Shown here piece after piece: positions 28,066 to 35,935 of a DNA stretch of 64,000 nucleotides. The DNA is taken from the NCBI GenBank assembly GCA_017476785.1, contig JAFUZD010000029.1:31531-95530 (forward strand), in the 5' to 3' direction. Made by a program: the position numbers and the translations under genes. The number at the start of each line of letters is the position of its first letter. Position 1 is the first letter of the stretch. The stretch is from Prevotella sp. (GTDB lineage Bacteria; Bacteroidota; Bacteroidia; Bacteroidales; Bacteroidaceae). The notes beneath the pieces were generated by a model, which did no database searches, was not told where the DNA came from, and saw nothing but the letters and a program-made list of their open reading frames with translations.

Positions 28066-28980
28066 ATGATACGATTAGGAGACTACAACCGAATGACGGT
28101 AACCAAGAGCGTTGACTTCGGCCTCTATCTGGACGGAGGCGACGAGGGCGAGATATTGCTGCCCGCACGCTATGTGCCCAAGGGAGCCAAGCCGGGCGAC
28201 GAGCTGGAGGTGTTCATCTACTTGGACCAAGACGAGCGCCCCGTGGCCACTACCCAGCGGCCGCTGGCCCGCGTGGGCGACTTTGCCTATCTGGAGGTGG
28301 CGTGGGTCAACGAATATGGCGCATTCCTTAACTGGGGATTGATGAAAGACCTGTTCTGCCCGTTCCGCGAGCAGAAGATGCGGATGCAGCAGGGACAGCG
28401 CTACATCGTGTACGTCACCATCGACGAAGAGAGCTACCGCCTCATTGCCACGGCAAAAGTAGAGCGCTATCTCTACTCCGAGAACTCGGAGAGCTCCAAG
28501 AACTCTGAGCCCTCCGAGAGCTCCGAGCCCTCCGAGCCCTCCGAGAAGAAGCGCCCCCTGCCCCCACTCCGCCGCTACAAGCACGGCGATGCGGCAGACT
28601 TGCTCGTGTGGCAGAAGACGGACCTCGGCTTTAAAGTGATTGTAGACGGTTGCTATCAGGGCCTCATCTACGACAATCAGATATTCCGCCCCCTGCATAC
28701 GGGCGACCGTCTAAGAGGCTATATAGACCACGTCAGACAGGACGGCAAGATAGACCTCACGCTGCAACCCACGGGACGGCGACAGACGGAGGAGTTCTCT
28801 GAGGTGCTGCTGCGCTACCTGCACGACAACAACGGCCACTGCGAACTGGGCGACAAGAGCCCATCTGAGCTCATCAGCGACCGCTTCAAAGTGAGCAAGA
28901 AGACCTACAAGAAGGCTATCGGCGACCTCTACCGCCGCCATCTCATCGTCATCGGCGACGACGGCATACGGTTGGTATGA
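28066..28980 (+). CDS. CvfB-like S1-domain RNA-binding protein with low-complexity linker
   Basis: 304 residues. N-terminal S1-like units (TKSVDFGLYLDGG; EVAWVNEYGAFLNWGLMKD), a third S1-like unit (LVWQKTDLGFKVIVDGCYQG) and a C-terminal winged-helix (RFKVSKKTYKKAIGDLYRRH) match the CvfB/YitL family of RNA-binding regulators. Between the second and third S1-like units, about residues 138-162, lies a linker made almost only of Ser, Glu, Pro and Asn. It is encoded by a 9-bp repeat that also occurs in noncoding DNA at 34527-34755. The ATPase gene ends 58 bp upstream; no promoter is obvious between them. Confidence 0.85.
   Translation: MIRLGDYNRMTVTKSVDFGLYLDGGDEGEILLPARYVPKGAKPGDELEVFIYLDQDERPVATTQRPLARVGDFAYLEVAWVNEYGAFLNWGLMKDLFCPFREQKMRMQQGQRYIVYVTIDEESYRLIATAKVERYLYSENSESSKNSEPSESSEPSEPSEKKRPLPPLRRYKHGDAADLLVWQKTDLGFKVIVDGCYQGLIYDNQIFRPLHTGDRLRGYIDHVRQDGKIDLTLQPTGRRQTEEFSEVLLRYLHDNNGHCELGDKSPSELISDRFKVSKKTYKKAIGDLYRRHLIVIGDDGIRLV
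28476..28550 (+). repeat. In-frame 9-bp repeat (CTCCGAGAG-type) inside the CvfB-like gene, family D
   Basis: Eight or so copies of a 9-bp unit, close to CTCCGAGAG/CTCCGAGCC. They keep frame and encode alternating SES/SEP triplets. The same unit makes up the noncoding array at 34527-34755. Confidence 0.85.
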
Positions 28981-28996
28981 ACCCGCAGAAAAGCAA

Positions 28997-29029
28997 GAAT
29001 CCCCTCTGGGCAATGCCCAGAGGGGATTC
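28997..29029. terminator. Bidirectional hairpin terminator after the CvfB-like gene
   Basis: A 15-bp perfect stem (28997-29011 with 29015-29029) and 3-nt loop, followed on the plus strand by a T-run. It lies between convergent genes. Confidence 0.9.
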
Positions 29030-29062
29030 GCTTTTTCTAATAATTACAAGCGTCAGCCAGAC

Positions 29063-29896
29063 TTAGAACAGCTTGCCTACCAGACGGAAGTTGAGCACGG
29101 GATAGACCGTAATCTTGGTCAGCGTCTTCATAAAGCCGCCGTCGTTGCCTTCGAGATTATCCTTCGTCAGCTCGTCGCCCTGACAATATACCTTCGGAGT
29201 ACCCCAGAACTGCACGCCCAGATCGACTTGGAAGCCCAGCGTGTGGTTCTTCGGGACGGCACGGCCATAGCCAATGCCCACATAGGGACGGAAGCCAGCC
29301 ACTTTGATGTCGGCGTCAATGTGGCCACGGGCATCGGGCTCGAGGAAATAGTCGCCCAACTGGGCACCAATCTTATACTCCTGCTGTCCCTGACCCATCA
29401 CGTAAGTGTTATATTGGGCGATGTCAGCCAGCTGGTTGTCGTCCTTCGTATAGACATTGACAATCTTCGAGCCGCCGAAATAAGCACCGACCGTCAAGTG
29501 CCAGTCAATGCTCTTGCCGGGATACACGTCGAAGAGGATGTGGCCTGTGGTCAGCTTCAGTTTGCCCTCCACGTCGACCTTTGAAGGAATCGTTGCACTG
29601 GGCAGCTCGCCACCCGGATGCAGCGTGGGATAAGCCTGCACCCAGTCGTTATAGTTCTGCTGCAACTGAGTATTGTTCTTGATGTCCACATCCGTTGAAT
29701 ACTTGAACTGCGGCATAATGTTCACGCCAGCCCGAACGCCCACATAGTCGGTGACGTTGGTCGAAAGGTCAATGCCGATACCCGGTGTGCCGACACCGAT
29801 GCCTACCCCCAGATGGGTGAAGATGTTGCTGTCTTGTGCCGACGTTCCAGTCAAACCCAATAGCATCATAGTGATTGCAAAAAAGATTTTCTTCAT
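29063..29896 (-). CDS. Outer-membrane beta-barrel-like protein of unknown function
   Basis: 277 residues. A clear signal peptide (MKKIFFAITMMLLGLTGTSAQ) is followed by a glycine-rich beta-strand pattern (LGVGIGVGTPGIGIDLS, ADIKVAGFRPYVGIGYG), and the C-terminus ends in a hydrophobic strand with terminal Phe (NFRLVGKLF), as in porin-like barrels. No specific family name can be assigned. It is monocistronic, with a TATATTTG element 54 nt upstream and the hairpin at 28997-29029 downstream. Confidence 0.72.
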   Translation of the reverse strand: MKKIFFAITMMLLGLTGTSAQDSNIFTHLGVGIGVGTPGIGIDLSTNVTDYVGVRAGVNIMPQFKYSTDVDIKNNTQLQQNYNDWVQAYPTLHPGGELPSATIPSKVDVEGKLKLTTGHILFDVYPGKSIDWHLTVGAYFGGSKIVNVYTKDDNQLADIAQYNTYVMGQGQQEYKIGAQLGDYFLEPDARGHIDADIKVAGFRPYVGIGYGRAVPKNHTLGFQVDLGVQFWGTPKVYCQGDELTKDNLEGNDGGFMKTLTKITVYPVLNFRLVGKLF

Positions 29897-29950
29897 AACG
29901 ATTCAGAATTTTAATGTTGGTTAATACTTGTTTAATTATCTTTCCGATTG

Positions 29951-29958
29951 CAAATATA
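29951..29958 (-). promoter_or_regulatory. -7 element TATATTTG for the outer-membrane protein gene
   Basis: Minus-strand TAnnTTTG, 54 nt upstream of the ATG at 29896. The rest of the 251-bp gap holds the asnS terminator and otherwise nothing recognisable. Confidence 0.6.
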
Positions 29959-30084
29959 AGTAAAAAAGCGATGGCCGCCAAGCAATTGTACGGAAATTTT
30001 GCACATCTGCCGCGAATTTTCGCACAATTTGTAAATATGGGACATTGGACGGTCTGTTTTCGGAAGACAGGGAGAAGACGAAAA

Positions 30085-30119
30085 ACGGCGGGCACCCTGC
30101 ATCAATGGGTGCCCGCCGT
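30085..30119 (-). terminator. Terminator of asnS
   Basis: A 13-bp GC-rich stem (30085-30097 with 30107-30119) with a 9-nt loop. On the minus strand it is followed by a run of five T, placing it just after asnS. Confidence 0.88.
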
Positions 30120-30147
30120 CAATCTTGAGGGCGTACCTACGCACTGT

Positions 30148-31542
30148 TTAGAACTCGGCCGACTTCGGAGTGCGGGGGAACGGTATCACGTCGCGGATAT
30201 TCTGCATTCCCGTCACGAAGAGGATGAGACGCTCGAAGCCGAGGCCAAAGCCGCCGTGCGGGCAGCTGCCGTAGCGGCGCGTGTCGAGATACCACCACAT
30301 ATCCTTCATCGGGATATGGCGGCGCTCAATCTCGCCCAACAGTTTGTCGTAGTTCTCCTCGCGCACCGAACCGCCGATAATCTCGCCAATCTGCGGGAAC
30401 AGCACGTCAGTGCCCTGAACGGTACGGTCGTCGTCGTTGATCTTCATATAGAATGCCTTGATGTCCTTCGGATAGTCGGTCATAATGACGGGCTTCTTGA
30501 AATGCTCCTCTACGAGATAGCGCTCGTGCTCGGAAGCGAGGTCCATTCCCCACGAGACGGGGAACTCGAACTTCTTGCCGCCGGCCACGGCTGCCTCGAG
30601 AATCTGAATGCCCTCGGTATAGGGCAGGCGGACGAACTGCTCCTTCACCACGCCCTGCAAACGCTCGATGAGCGTCTTGTCGACCATCTTGTTGAGGAAC
30701 TCGAGGTCGTCCTGACAATGGTCCAGAGCCCACTGCACGCAATACTTGATGAAGTCTTCCTCCAAGTCCATCAGGTCGGCGAGGTCGATGAAGGCCACTT
30801 CGGGCTCTATCATCCAGAACTCGGCCAGATGGCGCGGCGTGTTAGAGTTTTCTGCACGGAACGTGGGGCCGAACGTATAGATGGCACCCAGTGCCGTAGC
30901 GCCCAGCTCGCCCTCCAGCTGACCGCTGACGGTGAGCGACGTCATCTTGCCGAAGAAGTCGTCGTCGTAGATAATCTTTCCCTCTTCGTCCTTCTCCAAG
31001 CGATAGAGGTTCTTCGTCGTCACTTGGAACATCTGGCCTGCTCCCTCAGCATCGCTGGCCGTAATCAGCGGCGTGTGGAAATAGAAGAAGCCGTGGTCGT
31101 GGAAATACTGGTGAATGGCGATGGCCATATTGTGGCGGATGCGCATCACGGCACCGAAGGTGTTGGTGCGCAGACGCAGGTGGGCATTCTTGCGCATTAC
31201 CTCGAACGACTGGCCTTTCTTCTGCATCGGATACGTATTGTCGCACAGACCGTAGAGCTCCAGTGCCTCGCACTGAATCTCGCTGCTCTGGCCGGCACCC
31301 TGACTTTCTACCAGCGTACCCTCGGCACAGATGCAGGCACCCGTGGTAATCTGCTTGAGCAGCTCCTCGTCAAACTTCGCCGGGTCGACCACTATCTGGA
31401 CATTCTTGATAGTGGAGCCGTCGTTGAGCGCGATGAAGTCTACCGCCTTACTCGAACGATGGGTGCGCACCCACCCCTTCACACACACTTGCTTGCCATA
31501 TTCCGTAGACTTCAGCACGTCTACTATCTTTGTTCTCTTCAT
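30148..31542 (-). CDS. asnS: Asparaginyl-tRNA synthetase
   Basis: 464 residues. An N-terminal OB-fold anticodon domain (residues 1-110) precedes a class II catalytic core with motif 2 [21 protein letters not shown]-like sequence and motif 3 [10 protein letters not shown]. The AsnRS-specific context is clear by comparison with AspRS. The enzyme charges tRNA-Asn directly, so the organism need not rely on the transamidation route. The ATG at 31542 lies 27 bp downstream of the pseudouridine synthase gene with no visible promoter between, suggesting cotranscription. Confidence 0.95.
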   Translation of the reverse strand: MKRTKIVDVLKSTEYGKQVCVKGWVRTHRSSKAVDFIALNDGSTIKNVQIVVDPAKFDEELLKQITTGACICAEGTLVESQGAGQSSEIQCEALELYGLCDNTYPMQKKGQSFEVMRKNAHLRLRTNTFGAVMRIRHNMAIAIHQYFHDHGFFYFHTPLITASDAEGAGQMFQVTTKNLYRLEKDEEGKIIYDDDFFGKMTSLTVSGQLEGELGATALGAIYTFGPTFRAENSNTPRHLAEFWMIEPEVAFIDLADLMDLEEDFIKYCVQWALDHCQDDLEFLNKMVDKTLIERLQGVVKEQFVRLPYTEGIQILEAAVAGGKKFEFPVSWGMDLASEHERYLVEEHFKKPVIMTDYPKDIKAFYMKINDDDRTVQGTDVLFPQIGEIIGGSVREENYDKLLGEIERRHIPMKDMWWYLDTRRYGSCPHGGFGLGFERLILFVTGMQNIRDVIPFPRTPKSAEF

Positions 31543-31569
31543 TGTTTTTAGTCAAAGCCGTTTATATTC

Positions 31570-32985
31570 TTACTCATACGCACCCATACGCAGGCGGTCT
31601 ACCTCCTCTTCGGTCAGGTAGCGCCAGTCGCCGCGGCGCACGTTCTTCTTGGTCAGACCGGCAAACTGCACGCGGTCGAGCTTGGTCACCTTATAGCCGA
31701 GGCTCTCGAAGATGCGGCGCACGATGCGGTTCTTGCCGCTGTGAATCTCGATGCCCACCTGCTTCTTGTCCACGGGGTCGGCATACTGCACGTCGTCGGC
31801 CTTTATCTCACCGTCCTCGAGCGTGATACCCTCTGCAATCTGCTGCAGGTCGTGAGCCGTCACGTTCTTGTCGAGATAGACGTGGTAAATCTTCTTCTTG
31901 AGGAACTTGGGATGCGTCAGCTTCGAGGCGAGGTCGCCGTCGTTGGTGAGCAGCAGCACGCCGGTGGTGTTGCGGTCCAGACGGCCCACGGGATAGATGC
32001 GCTCCGAGCAAGCTCCCTTCACCAGATCCATCACGGTCTTGCGCTGCTGCGGGTCGTCGCTCGTGGTGACATAGTCCTTCGGTTTGTTCAGCAGCACGTA
32101 CACCTTCTTCTCCAGCGAGACGGGGTTGTCGTGGAACTTCACCTCGTCGGTGCGCAGCACCTTAGTGCCCAGCTCGGTCACTACATTGCCGTTGACCGTC
32201 ACCACGCCAGCCTGAATGAACTCGTCAGCTTCGCGGCGGCTGCATACACCGGCGTTGGCCAGATACTTGTTCAGACGGATGGGCTCGTTGGGATCGTAGT
32301 GCTCCTCCTTATATTCTATACGCTTCTTGAAGCTATACTTGGCATTCGGGTCGTAGTCTGCCGTATGCTGGCGATAGCCGCCACGCTGCTGACCGTAGCC
32401 GCCGCGGTTGTTCTGATAGCCGCGCTGCTGACCGTAGCCGCCTTGCTGCTGACCGTAGTTGTTGCGCGGACGATAGCCGCCCTGCTGCTGGCCGTAGCCG
32501 CCGCGGTTGTTCTGGTAGCCGCCGCGCTGCTGACCATAGCCGCCTTGCTGCTGACCGTAGTTGTTGCGCGGACGATAGCCGCCCTGCTGACCGTACTGCT
32601 GACGGGGCTGATAGCCGCCTTCTTCGCCGTCGCCTCCCTGATTGTAGCGCGGACGATAGCCGCCGGGGCGCTGGCCGTAGTTGTTGCGGGGCTGATAGCC
32701 GCCTTCGTTGTTATAGTTGTTGCGGGGGCGATAAGTGCGCTGCGGAGTGCTCTGCAGACCGGCGCCGAAGCCCTCGGGACGAAATCCTTCTTCATCATTC
32801 TGGTTTCTGTTGTAGCCGCGATGCTCCTGAAAGTTGGGGCGCGGCTGGTGAATACGCGGGCGCGGAGAGCGGCCCGGAGTGCGATAGTTCTGATAGTTGC
32901 CTGAAGATTGGTAACCCTCGCGGCTGCCTGCATTCTGCTCTGCTGACTGCTGTTCGTCAGTTCTCTTTTCGTTCTCTAATTCCAT
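31570..32985 (-). CDS. RluB/RsuA-type pseudouridine synthase with a long Gly/Tyr/Gln/Arg/Asn-rich N-terminus
   Basis: 471 residues. The C-terminal 250 form a standard enzyme: S4 RNA-binding domain (IRLNKYLANAGVCSRREAD) and catalytic block PVGRLDRNTTGVLLLTNDGD with the nucleophilic Asp in GRLD. It should convert a uridine in 23S rRNA to pseudouridine. The first 215 residues are a low-complexity region of GGYRPRNNYGQQ-like repeats, far longer than the E. coli enzyme needs. Such RG/YG-rich tails bind RNA and can drive condensation, but that is inference here. The repeat-coding DNA (32370-32870) is itself repetitive. The gene lies 78 bp downstream of purB. Confidence 0.88.
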   Translation of the reverse strand: MELENEKRTDEQQSAEQNAGSREGYQSSGNYQNYRTPGRSPRPRIHQPRPNFQEHRGYNRNQNDEEGFRPEGFGAGLQSTPQRTYRPRNNYNNEGGYQPRNNYGQRPGGYRPRYNQGGDGEEGGYQPRQQYGQQGGYRPRNNYGQQQGGYGQQRGGYQNNRGGYGQQQGGYRPRNNYGQQQGGYGQQRGYQNNRGGYGQQRGGYRQHTADYDPNAKYSFKKRIEYKEEHYDPNEPIRLNKYLANAGVCSRREADEFIQAGVVTVNGNVVTELGTKVLRTDEVKFHDNPVSLEKKVYVLLNKPKDYVTTSDDPQQRKTVMDLVKGACSERIYPVGRLDRNTTGVLLLTNDGDLASKLTHPKFLKKKIYHVYLDKNVTAHDLQQIAEGITLEDGEIKADDVQYADPVDKKQVGIEIHSGKNRIVRRIFESLGYKVTKLDRVQFAGLTKKNVRRGDWRYLTEEEVDRLRMGAYE

Positions 32986-33063
32986 AATTCTTCTTGTTTA
33001 TTTCCGGAAGCCTCCCGGCTCCCATTCTTGTTGTTAATAATTTAGCTGTCAATCTCTTGATGG

Positions 33064-34410
33064 TTATATTCCTGTATAGTTCATCGGCGTAATGGCCAGC
33101 AGCTCTTGCTTCACCTCGTCGCGCACGTCGAGTTGAGCAATGAAGTCTCTGATCAGTTCGGGTGTCATCTGCTGGTTGGTGCGGGTCAATGCCTTCAATG
33201 CCTCGTAGGGATGCGGATAGGCCTCGCGGCGCAGGATGGTCTGGATGGCTTCGGCCACGACAGCCCACGTATTGTCCAAGTCGGCCTGCAGCTTGTCCTC
33301 GTTGAGAATCAGCTTGCGCAGTCCTTTCAGCGTGCTCTGTATGGCAATGAGGGCGTGTCCCAACGGAACGCCGACATTTCGCAGCACGGTAGAGTCGGTC
33401 AGGTCGCGCTGCAGACGGCTGACGGGCAGCTTCTGTGCCAAGAACTGCAATACGGCATTGGCAATGCCCAGATTGCCCTCCGAGTTCTCGAAGTCGATGG
33501 GGTTCACCTTATGGGGCATAGCACTGCTGCCCACTTCGCCCGCCTTTATCTTCTGCTTGAAGTATTCCATCGAGATATACATCCAGAAGTCGCGGTCCAA
33601 ATCGATGATGATGGTGTTGATGCGGCGCAGCGCATCGAAGACGGCACCCATCCAGTCGTAGTTCGAAATCTGCGTGGTCCACTGCTCGCGCTCCAGTCCC
33701 AGCTTTTCGCTGACGAAGCGATTGCCGAACTCGCGCCAGTCGTACTGCGGATAGGCCACGTGGTGGGCGTTGTAGTTGCCCGTGGCTCCGCCAAACTTAG
33801 CCGTCAGCGGCGTATCCTTCAGTCCGCGCAGCTGCTCCTCCAGCCGGTAGACATAGACCATCAGCTCCTTACCCAGCCGCGTGGGCGAAGCCGGCTGACC
33901 GTGTGTCTTGGCCAGCATCGGGATGTTCTTCCACTGCTCGGCATAGTCGTTCAGCAGCTCTATCAGCTCTTCTACGAGCGGATAGTACACCTCGTCGAGT
34001 GCTTCCTTCAGTGAGAGCGGTATGCTGGTATTGTTGATATCCTGCGAAGTAAGCCCAAAGTGGATAAACTCCTTAAAGGCATCGAGCCCCCCAATCTTGT
34101 CGAGCTCCTCCTTTATAAAGTATTCCACGGCCTTCACGTCGTGGTTGGTCGTCTTCTCTATCTCCTTTACGCGGGCAGCATCCTCCTCGCTGAAGTGGCG
34201 ATAGATGTCGCGCAAGCGTTCAAACAGGCTATGGTCGAAATCGACTAACTGGGGCAGCGGCAGTTCACAGAGCGTAATGAAATACTCTATCTCAACACGC
34301 ACGCGGTAACGAATAAGTGCATACTCCGAAAAGTATCCTGCCAATCCCTCTGTCTTACTTCTGTAACGGCCATCAATAGGCGAGATGGCGGTCAATACGT
34401 CTAAGTTCAT
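33064..34410 (-). CDS. purB: Adenylosuccinate lyase
   Basis: 448 residues of the fumarase/aspartase superfamily, with the signature GSSAMPHKVNP and the catalytic region TKFGGATGNYNAH-like sequence near the middle (AKFGGATGNYNAHHV). PurB catalyses two fumarate-releasing steps in purine synthesis. It is the long, E. coli-like form. A TAACTTTG element lies 58 nt upstream of the ATG. It may head a transcript with the pseudouridine synthase and asnS genes. Confidence 0.95.
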   Translation of the reverse strand: MNLDVLTAISPIDGRYRSKTEGLAGYFSEYALIRYRVRVEIEYFITLCELPLPQLVDFDHSLFERLRDIYRHFSEEDAARVKEIEKTTNHDVKAVEYFIKEELDKIGGLDAFKEFIHFGLTSQDINNTSIPLSLKEALDEVYYPLVEELIELLNDYAEQWKNIPMLAKTHGQPASPTRLGKELMVYVYRLEEQLRGLKDTPLTAKFGGATGNYNAHHVAYPQYDWREFGNRFVSEKLGLEREQWTTQISNYDWMGAVFDALRRINTIIIDLDRDFWMYISMEYFKQKIKAGEVGSSAMPHKVNPIDFENSEGNLGIANAVLQFLAQKLPVSRLQRDLTDSTVLRNVGVPLGHALIAIQSTLKGLRKLILNEDKLQADLDNTWAVVAEAIQTILRREAYPHPYEALKALTRTNQQMTPELIRDFIAQLDVRDEVKQELLAITPMNYTGI

Positions 34411-34468
34411 CAGTGTCTTCTCTCTACAAAATTATAATATCAATATAGCTATATCCTTAATCAGGCCA

Positions 34469-34476
34469 CAAAGTTA
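34469..34476 (-). promoter_or_regulatory. -7 element TAACTTTG for purB
   Basis: Minus-strand TAnnTTTG, 58 nt upstream of the purB ATG. Confidence 0.6.
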
Positions 34477-34526
34477 GCAAATAATTGGGAATTAGCACCG
34501 CGAATCTCATTTTTTTTTGTTTTTTT

Positions 34527-34755
34527 CAGAGAACTCGGAGAACTCGGAGCTCTCAGAGAACTCCGAAACCTCCGAGGCCCCAAGCCCCTCCGAGAGCTCC
34601 GAGCCCCTCCCGAGAACTCCGAGAGCTTCCGAGCCCCCGAGAACTCCGAGACCTTCCGAGCCTCCCGAGAACTCCGAGTCCTCCGAGAACTCCGAGTCCT
34701 CCGAGAGCTCCAAGCCCTCCGAGCCCCTCCTGAGAACTCCGAGCCCTCCGAGAGC
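34527..34755. repeat. Noncoding 9-bp tandem array (GAACTCCGAGA-type), family D
   Basis: About 230 bp made almost wholly of 9-bp units near GAGAACTCC / GAGAGCTCC / GAGCCCTCC. Several frames are open through it (for example 34507-34767 minus and 34517-34822 plus), but these encode only SEN/SEF/ELR triplet repeats and are not credible genes. It lies between the purB promoter and the tRNA-Val terminator. Confidence 0.85.
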
Positions 34756-34775
34756 CCCTGCCTCCAAAAAAGAAA

Positions 34776-34803
34776 AGCCGCCCTCCCTATTGGGAGAGCG
34801 GCT
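34776..34803 (-). terminator. Terminator of tRNA-Val
   Basis: Imperfect 12-position stem (34776-34787 with 34792-34803, one mismatch), followed on the minus strand by a T-rich run. It starts 9 nt after the tRNA 3' end. Confidence 0.8.
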
Positions 34804-34812
34804 ATCACTGGG

Positions 34813-34887
34813 TGGGCGCTGACGGATTCGAACCGCCGACCCTCTGCTTGTAAGGCAGATGCTCTAAACCAGCTGAGCTAAGCGCCC
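34813..34887 (-). tRNA. tRNA-Val (anticodon TAC)
   Basis: 75 nt. The acceptor stem GGGCGCT pairs with AGCGCCC, the anticodon stem TCTGC/GCAGA closes the loop CTTACAA, and the T-loop GTTCGAATC is canonical. The discriminator base is A and the full CCA is not encoded. Confidence 0.95.
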
Positions 34888-34906
34888 GTGCCTTTCAAAA
34901 GCGGTG

Positions 34907-34914
34907 CAAAGGTA
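34907..34914 (-). promoter_or_regulatory. -7 element TACCTTTG for tRNA-Val
   Basis: Minus-strand TAnnTTTG, 19 nt before the tRNA 5' end. Confidence 0.65.
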
Positions 34915-34966
34915 AGCACTTTTTCTGAAACGACCAAATTTTTGCGCCACTTTTTTCGATTTCCCT

Positions 34967-35392
34967 TTATATTTTGTACAATTCACCGGCCGACAGCACG
35001 CTCACACCGGCCTGCGACAGCACCTGCTCGCAAGTGCCGAGGTCAGTTGGACGAATCACGATATGAGCCACATCGCCGCTGTTGAACGAATAGAGATACT
35101 CAATAAACACGCCCGCATCAGACATCAGCTTCAGCACGCGCGACAGTGCCCCGCTGGCATTGGGACAGGAGAAGGCTATCACGTCGGTCACCTTCACGGC
35201 AAAATGCCGCTCGCGCAGCACCTGCAGGGCCCGTTCCGGGTCGCTCACGATACAGCGCAGGATACCAAAGTCCGAGTTGTCGGCAATGTTCATCATCGTC
35301 AGGTTGATGCCGGCCTCGCCCAGCACCTCGGTCACTTCGGTCAGCCGACCCGACTTGTTTTCCAAGAAAACAGAAAGTTGTTTAGCAAGCAT
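34967..35392 (-). CDS. Tandem ACT-domain protein
   Basis: 141 residues made of two ACT domains (KQLSVFLENKSGRLTEVTEV, then VIAFSCPNASGALSRVLKLM). Stand-alone double-ACT proteins of this length in Bacteroidota are usually labelled amino-acid-binding regulatory proteins, and their target enzyme is unknown. It is monocistronic with its own TATCTTTG element 30 nt upstream, and its start is at 35392. It ends about 50 bp from the tRNA-Val promoter. Confidence 0.88.
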   Translation of the reverse strand: MLAKQLSVFLENKSGRLTEVTEVLGEAGINLTMMNIADNSDFGILRCIVSDPERALQVLRERHFAVKVTDVIAFSCPNASGALSRVLKLMSDAGVFIEYLYSFNSGDVAHIVIRPTDLGTCEQVLSQAGVSVLSAGELYKI

Positions 35393-35421
35393 ACGTCTTT
35401 TTCCATTAATTGATTACGGTG

Positions 35422-35429
35422 CAAAGATA
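35422..35429 (-). promoter_or_regulatory. -7 element TATCTTTG for the ACT-domain gene
   Basis: Minus-strand TAnnTTTG, 29 nt upstream of the ATG. The family B repeat at 35431-35471 abuts it on its upstream side, where -33 contacts and activator sites would be. Confidence 0.65.
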
Positions 35430-35430
35430 A

Positions 35431-35471
35431 CGAATTCTCCTGAGATTTACCCGAATTCTCCTGAGAATTTG
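35431..35471. repeat. 21-bp palindromic repeat, family B variant (CTCCTGAG core), two units
   Basis: Two units at 21-bp spacing, each close to GAATTCTCCTGAGAATTT. They differ from the other family B arrays mainly in the two or three central bases (CTCCTGAG instead of CTCGCGAG). They sit directly upstream of the ACT-gene -7 element. Confidence 0.75.
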
Positions 35472-35664
35472 CGGCAGATTCTTATGATTTACGCCACAGC
35501 CCCTAATATCAGAGCCCCGTTGAAATCAGGAGAAGCCACTCTACTTGCCCACATCGTAGGAAGGTAGTTAAATAATCATATAAAACAGTGGACCAACAAC
35601 TGAAAATTTGATTATCTCGGATAATGATGAGAAAGCAGTGATTCGTGCTTTGTTTGCGTGACAT

Positions 35665-35748
35665 AAACAGCTTGTTTTTAGGACGGAAACAGTTTGTTTC
35701 TGCAATGAAAACAAGCTGTTTTTGCCACAGAAACAGACTCAAACAAGG
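35665..35748. repeat. 22-bp tandem array, family C (AAACAGCTTGTTT)
   Basis: Three full units starting at 35665, 35687 and 35709, plus a partial fourth at 35731. Each is close to AAACAGCTTGTTTTTNNNNNNN. The first and third units contain inverted cores (CAGCTTG versus CAAGCTG). The rest of the 543-bp gap (35472-35664 and 35749-35875) shows no convincing gene, although short open frames cross it. Confidence 0.75.
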
Positions 35749-35875
35749 CCGCCTCACCGGCAGTCACGGGCAAGAAATGGGCAATACGGATGCACCGCCC
35801 CAGCACGGCAGGAGGTTCGTACAGGTGCAAGTATATACAAAGGGAGAGAGGAAAAGGACGGGAAGAGACAAAGAG

Positions 35876-35909
35876 AAAAGGCCGCGGAGCAGATGCTCCA
35901 CGGCCTTTT
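35876..35909 (-). terminator. Terminator of the OmpA-family gene
   Basis: A 15-position stem with one mismatch, flanked by A4/T4, lying 26 bp beyond the stop codon of the OmpA-family gene. Confidence 0.85.
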
Positions 35910-35935
35910 AGGTTTCGTTACGTATTCGTTGTCGA

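Noticed and set aside
34507-34822. Overlapping ORFs within the 9-bp array
   Set aside because: Open only because the 9-bp period keeps stop codons out; they encode pure SEF/SEN/GLR triplets with no start context.
35509-35757. 82-residue minus-strand ORF in the gap upstream of the OmpA-family terminator
   Set aside because: It is mostly a translation of the 22-bp family C repeat, with no start context or family resemblance.
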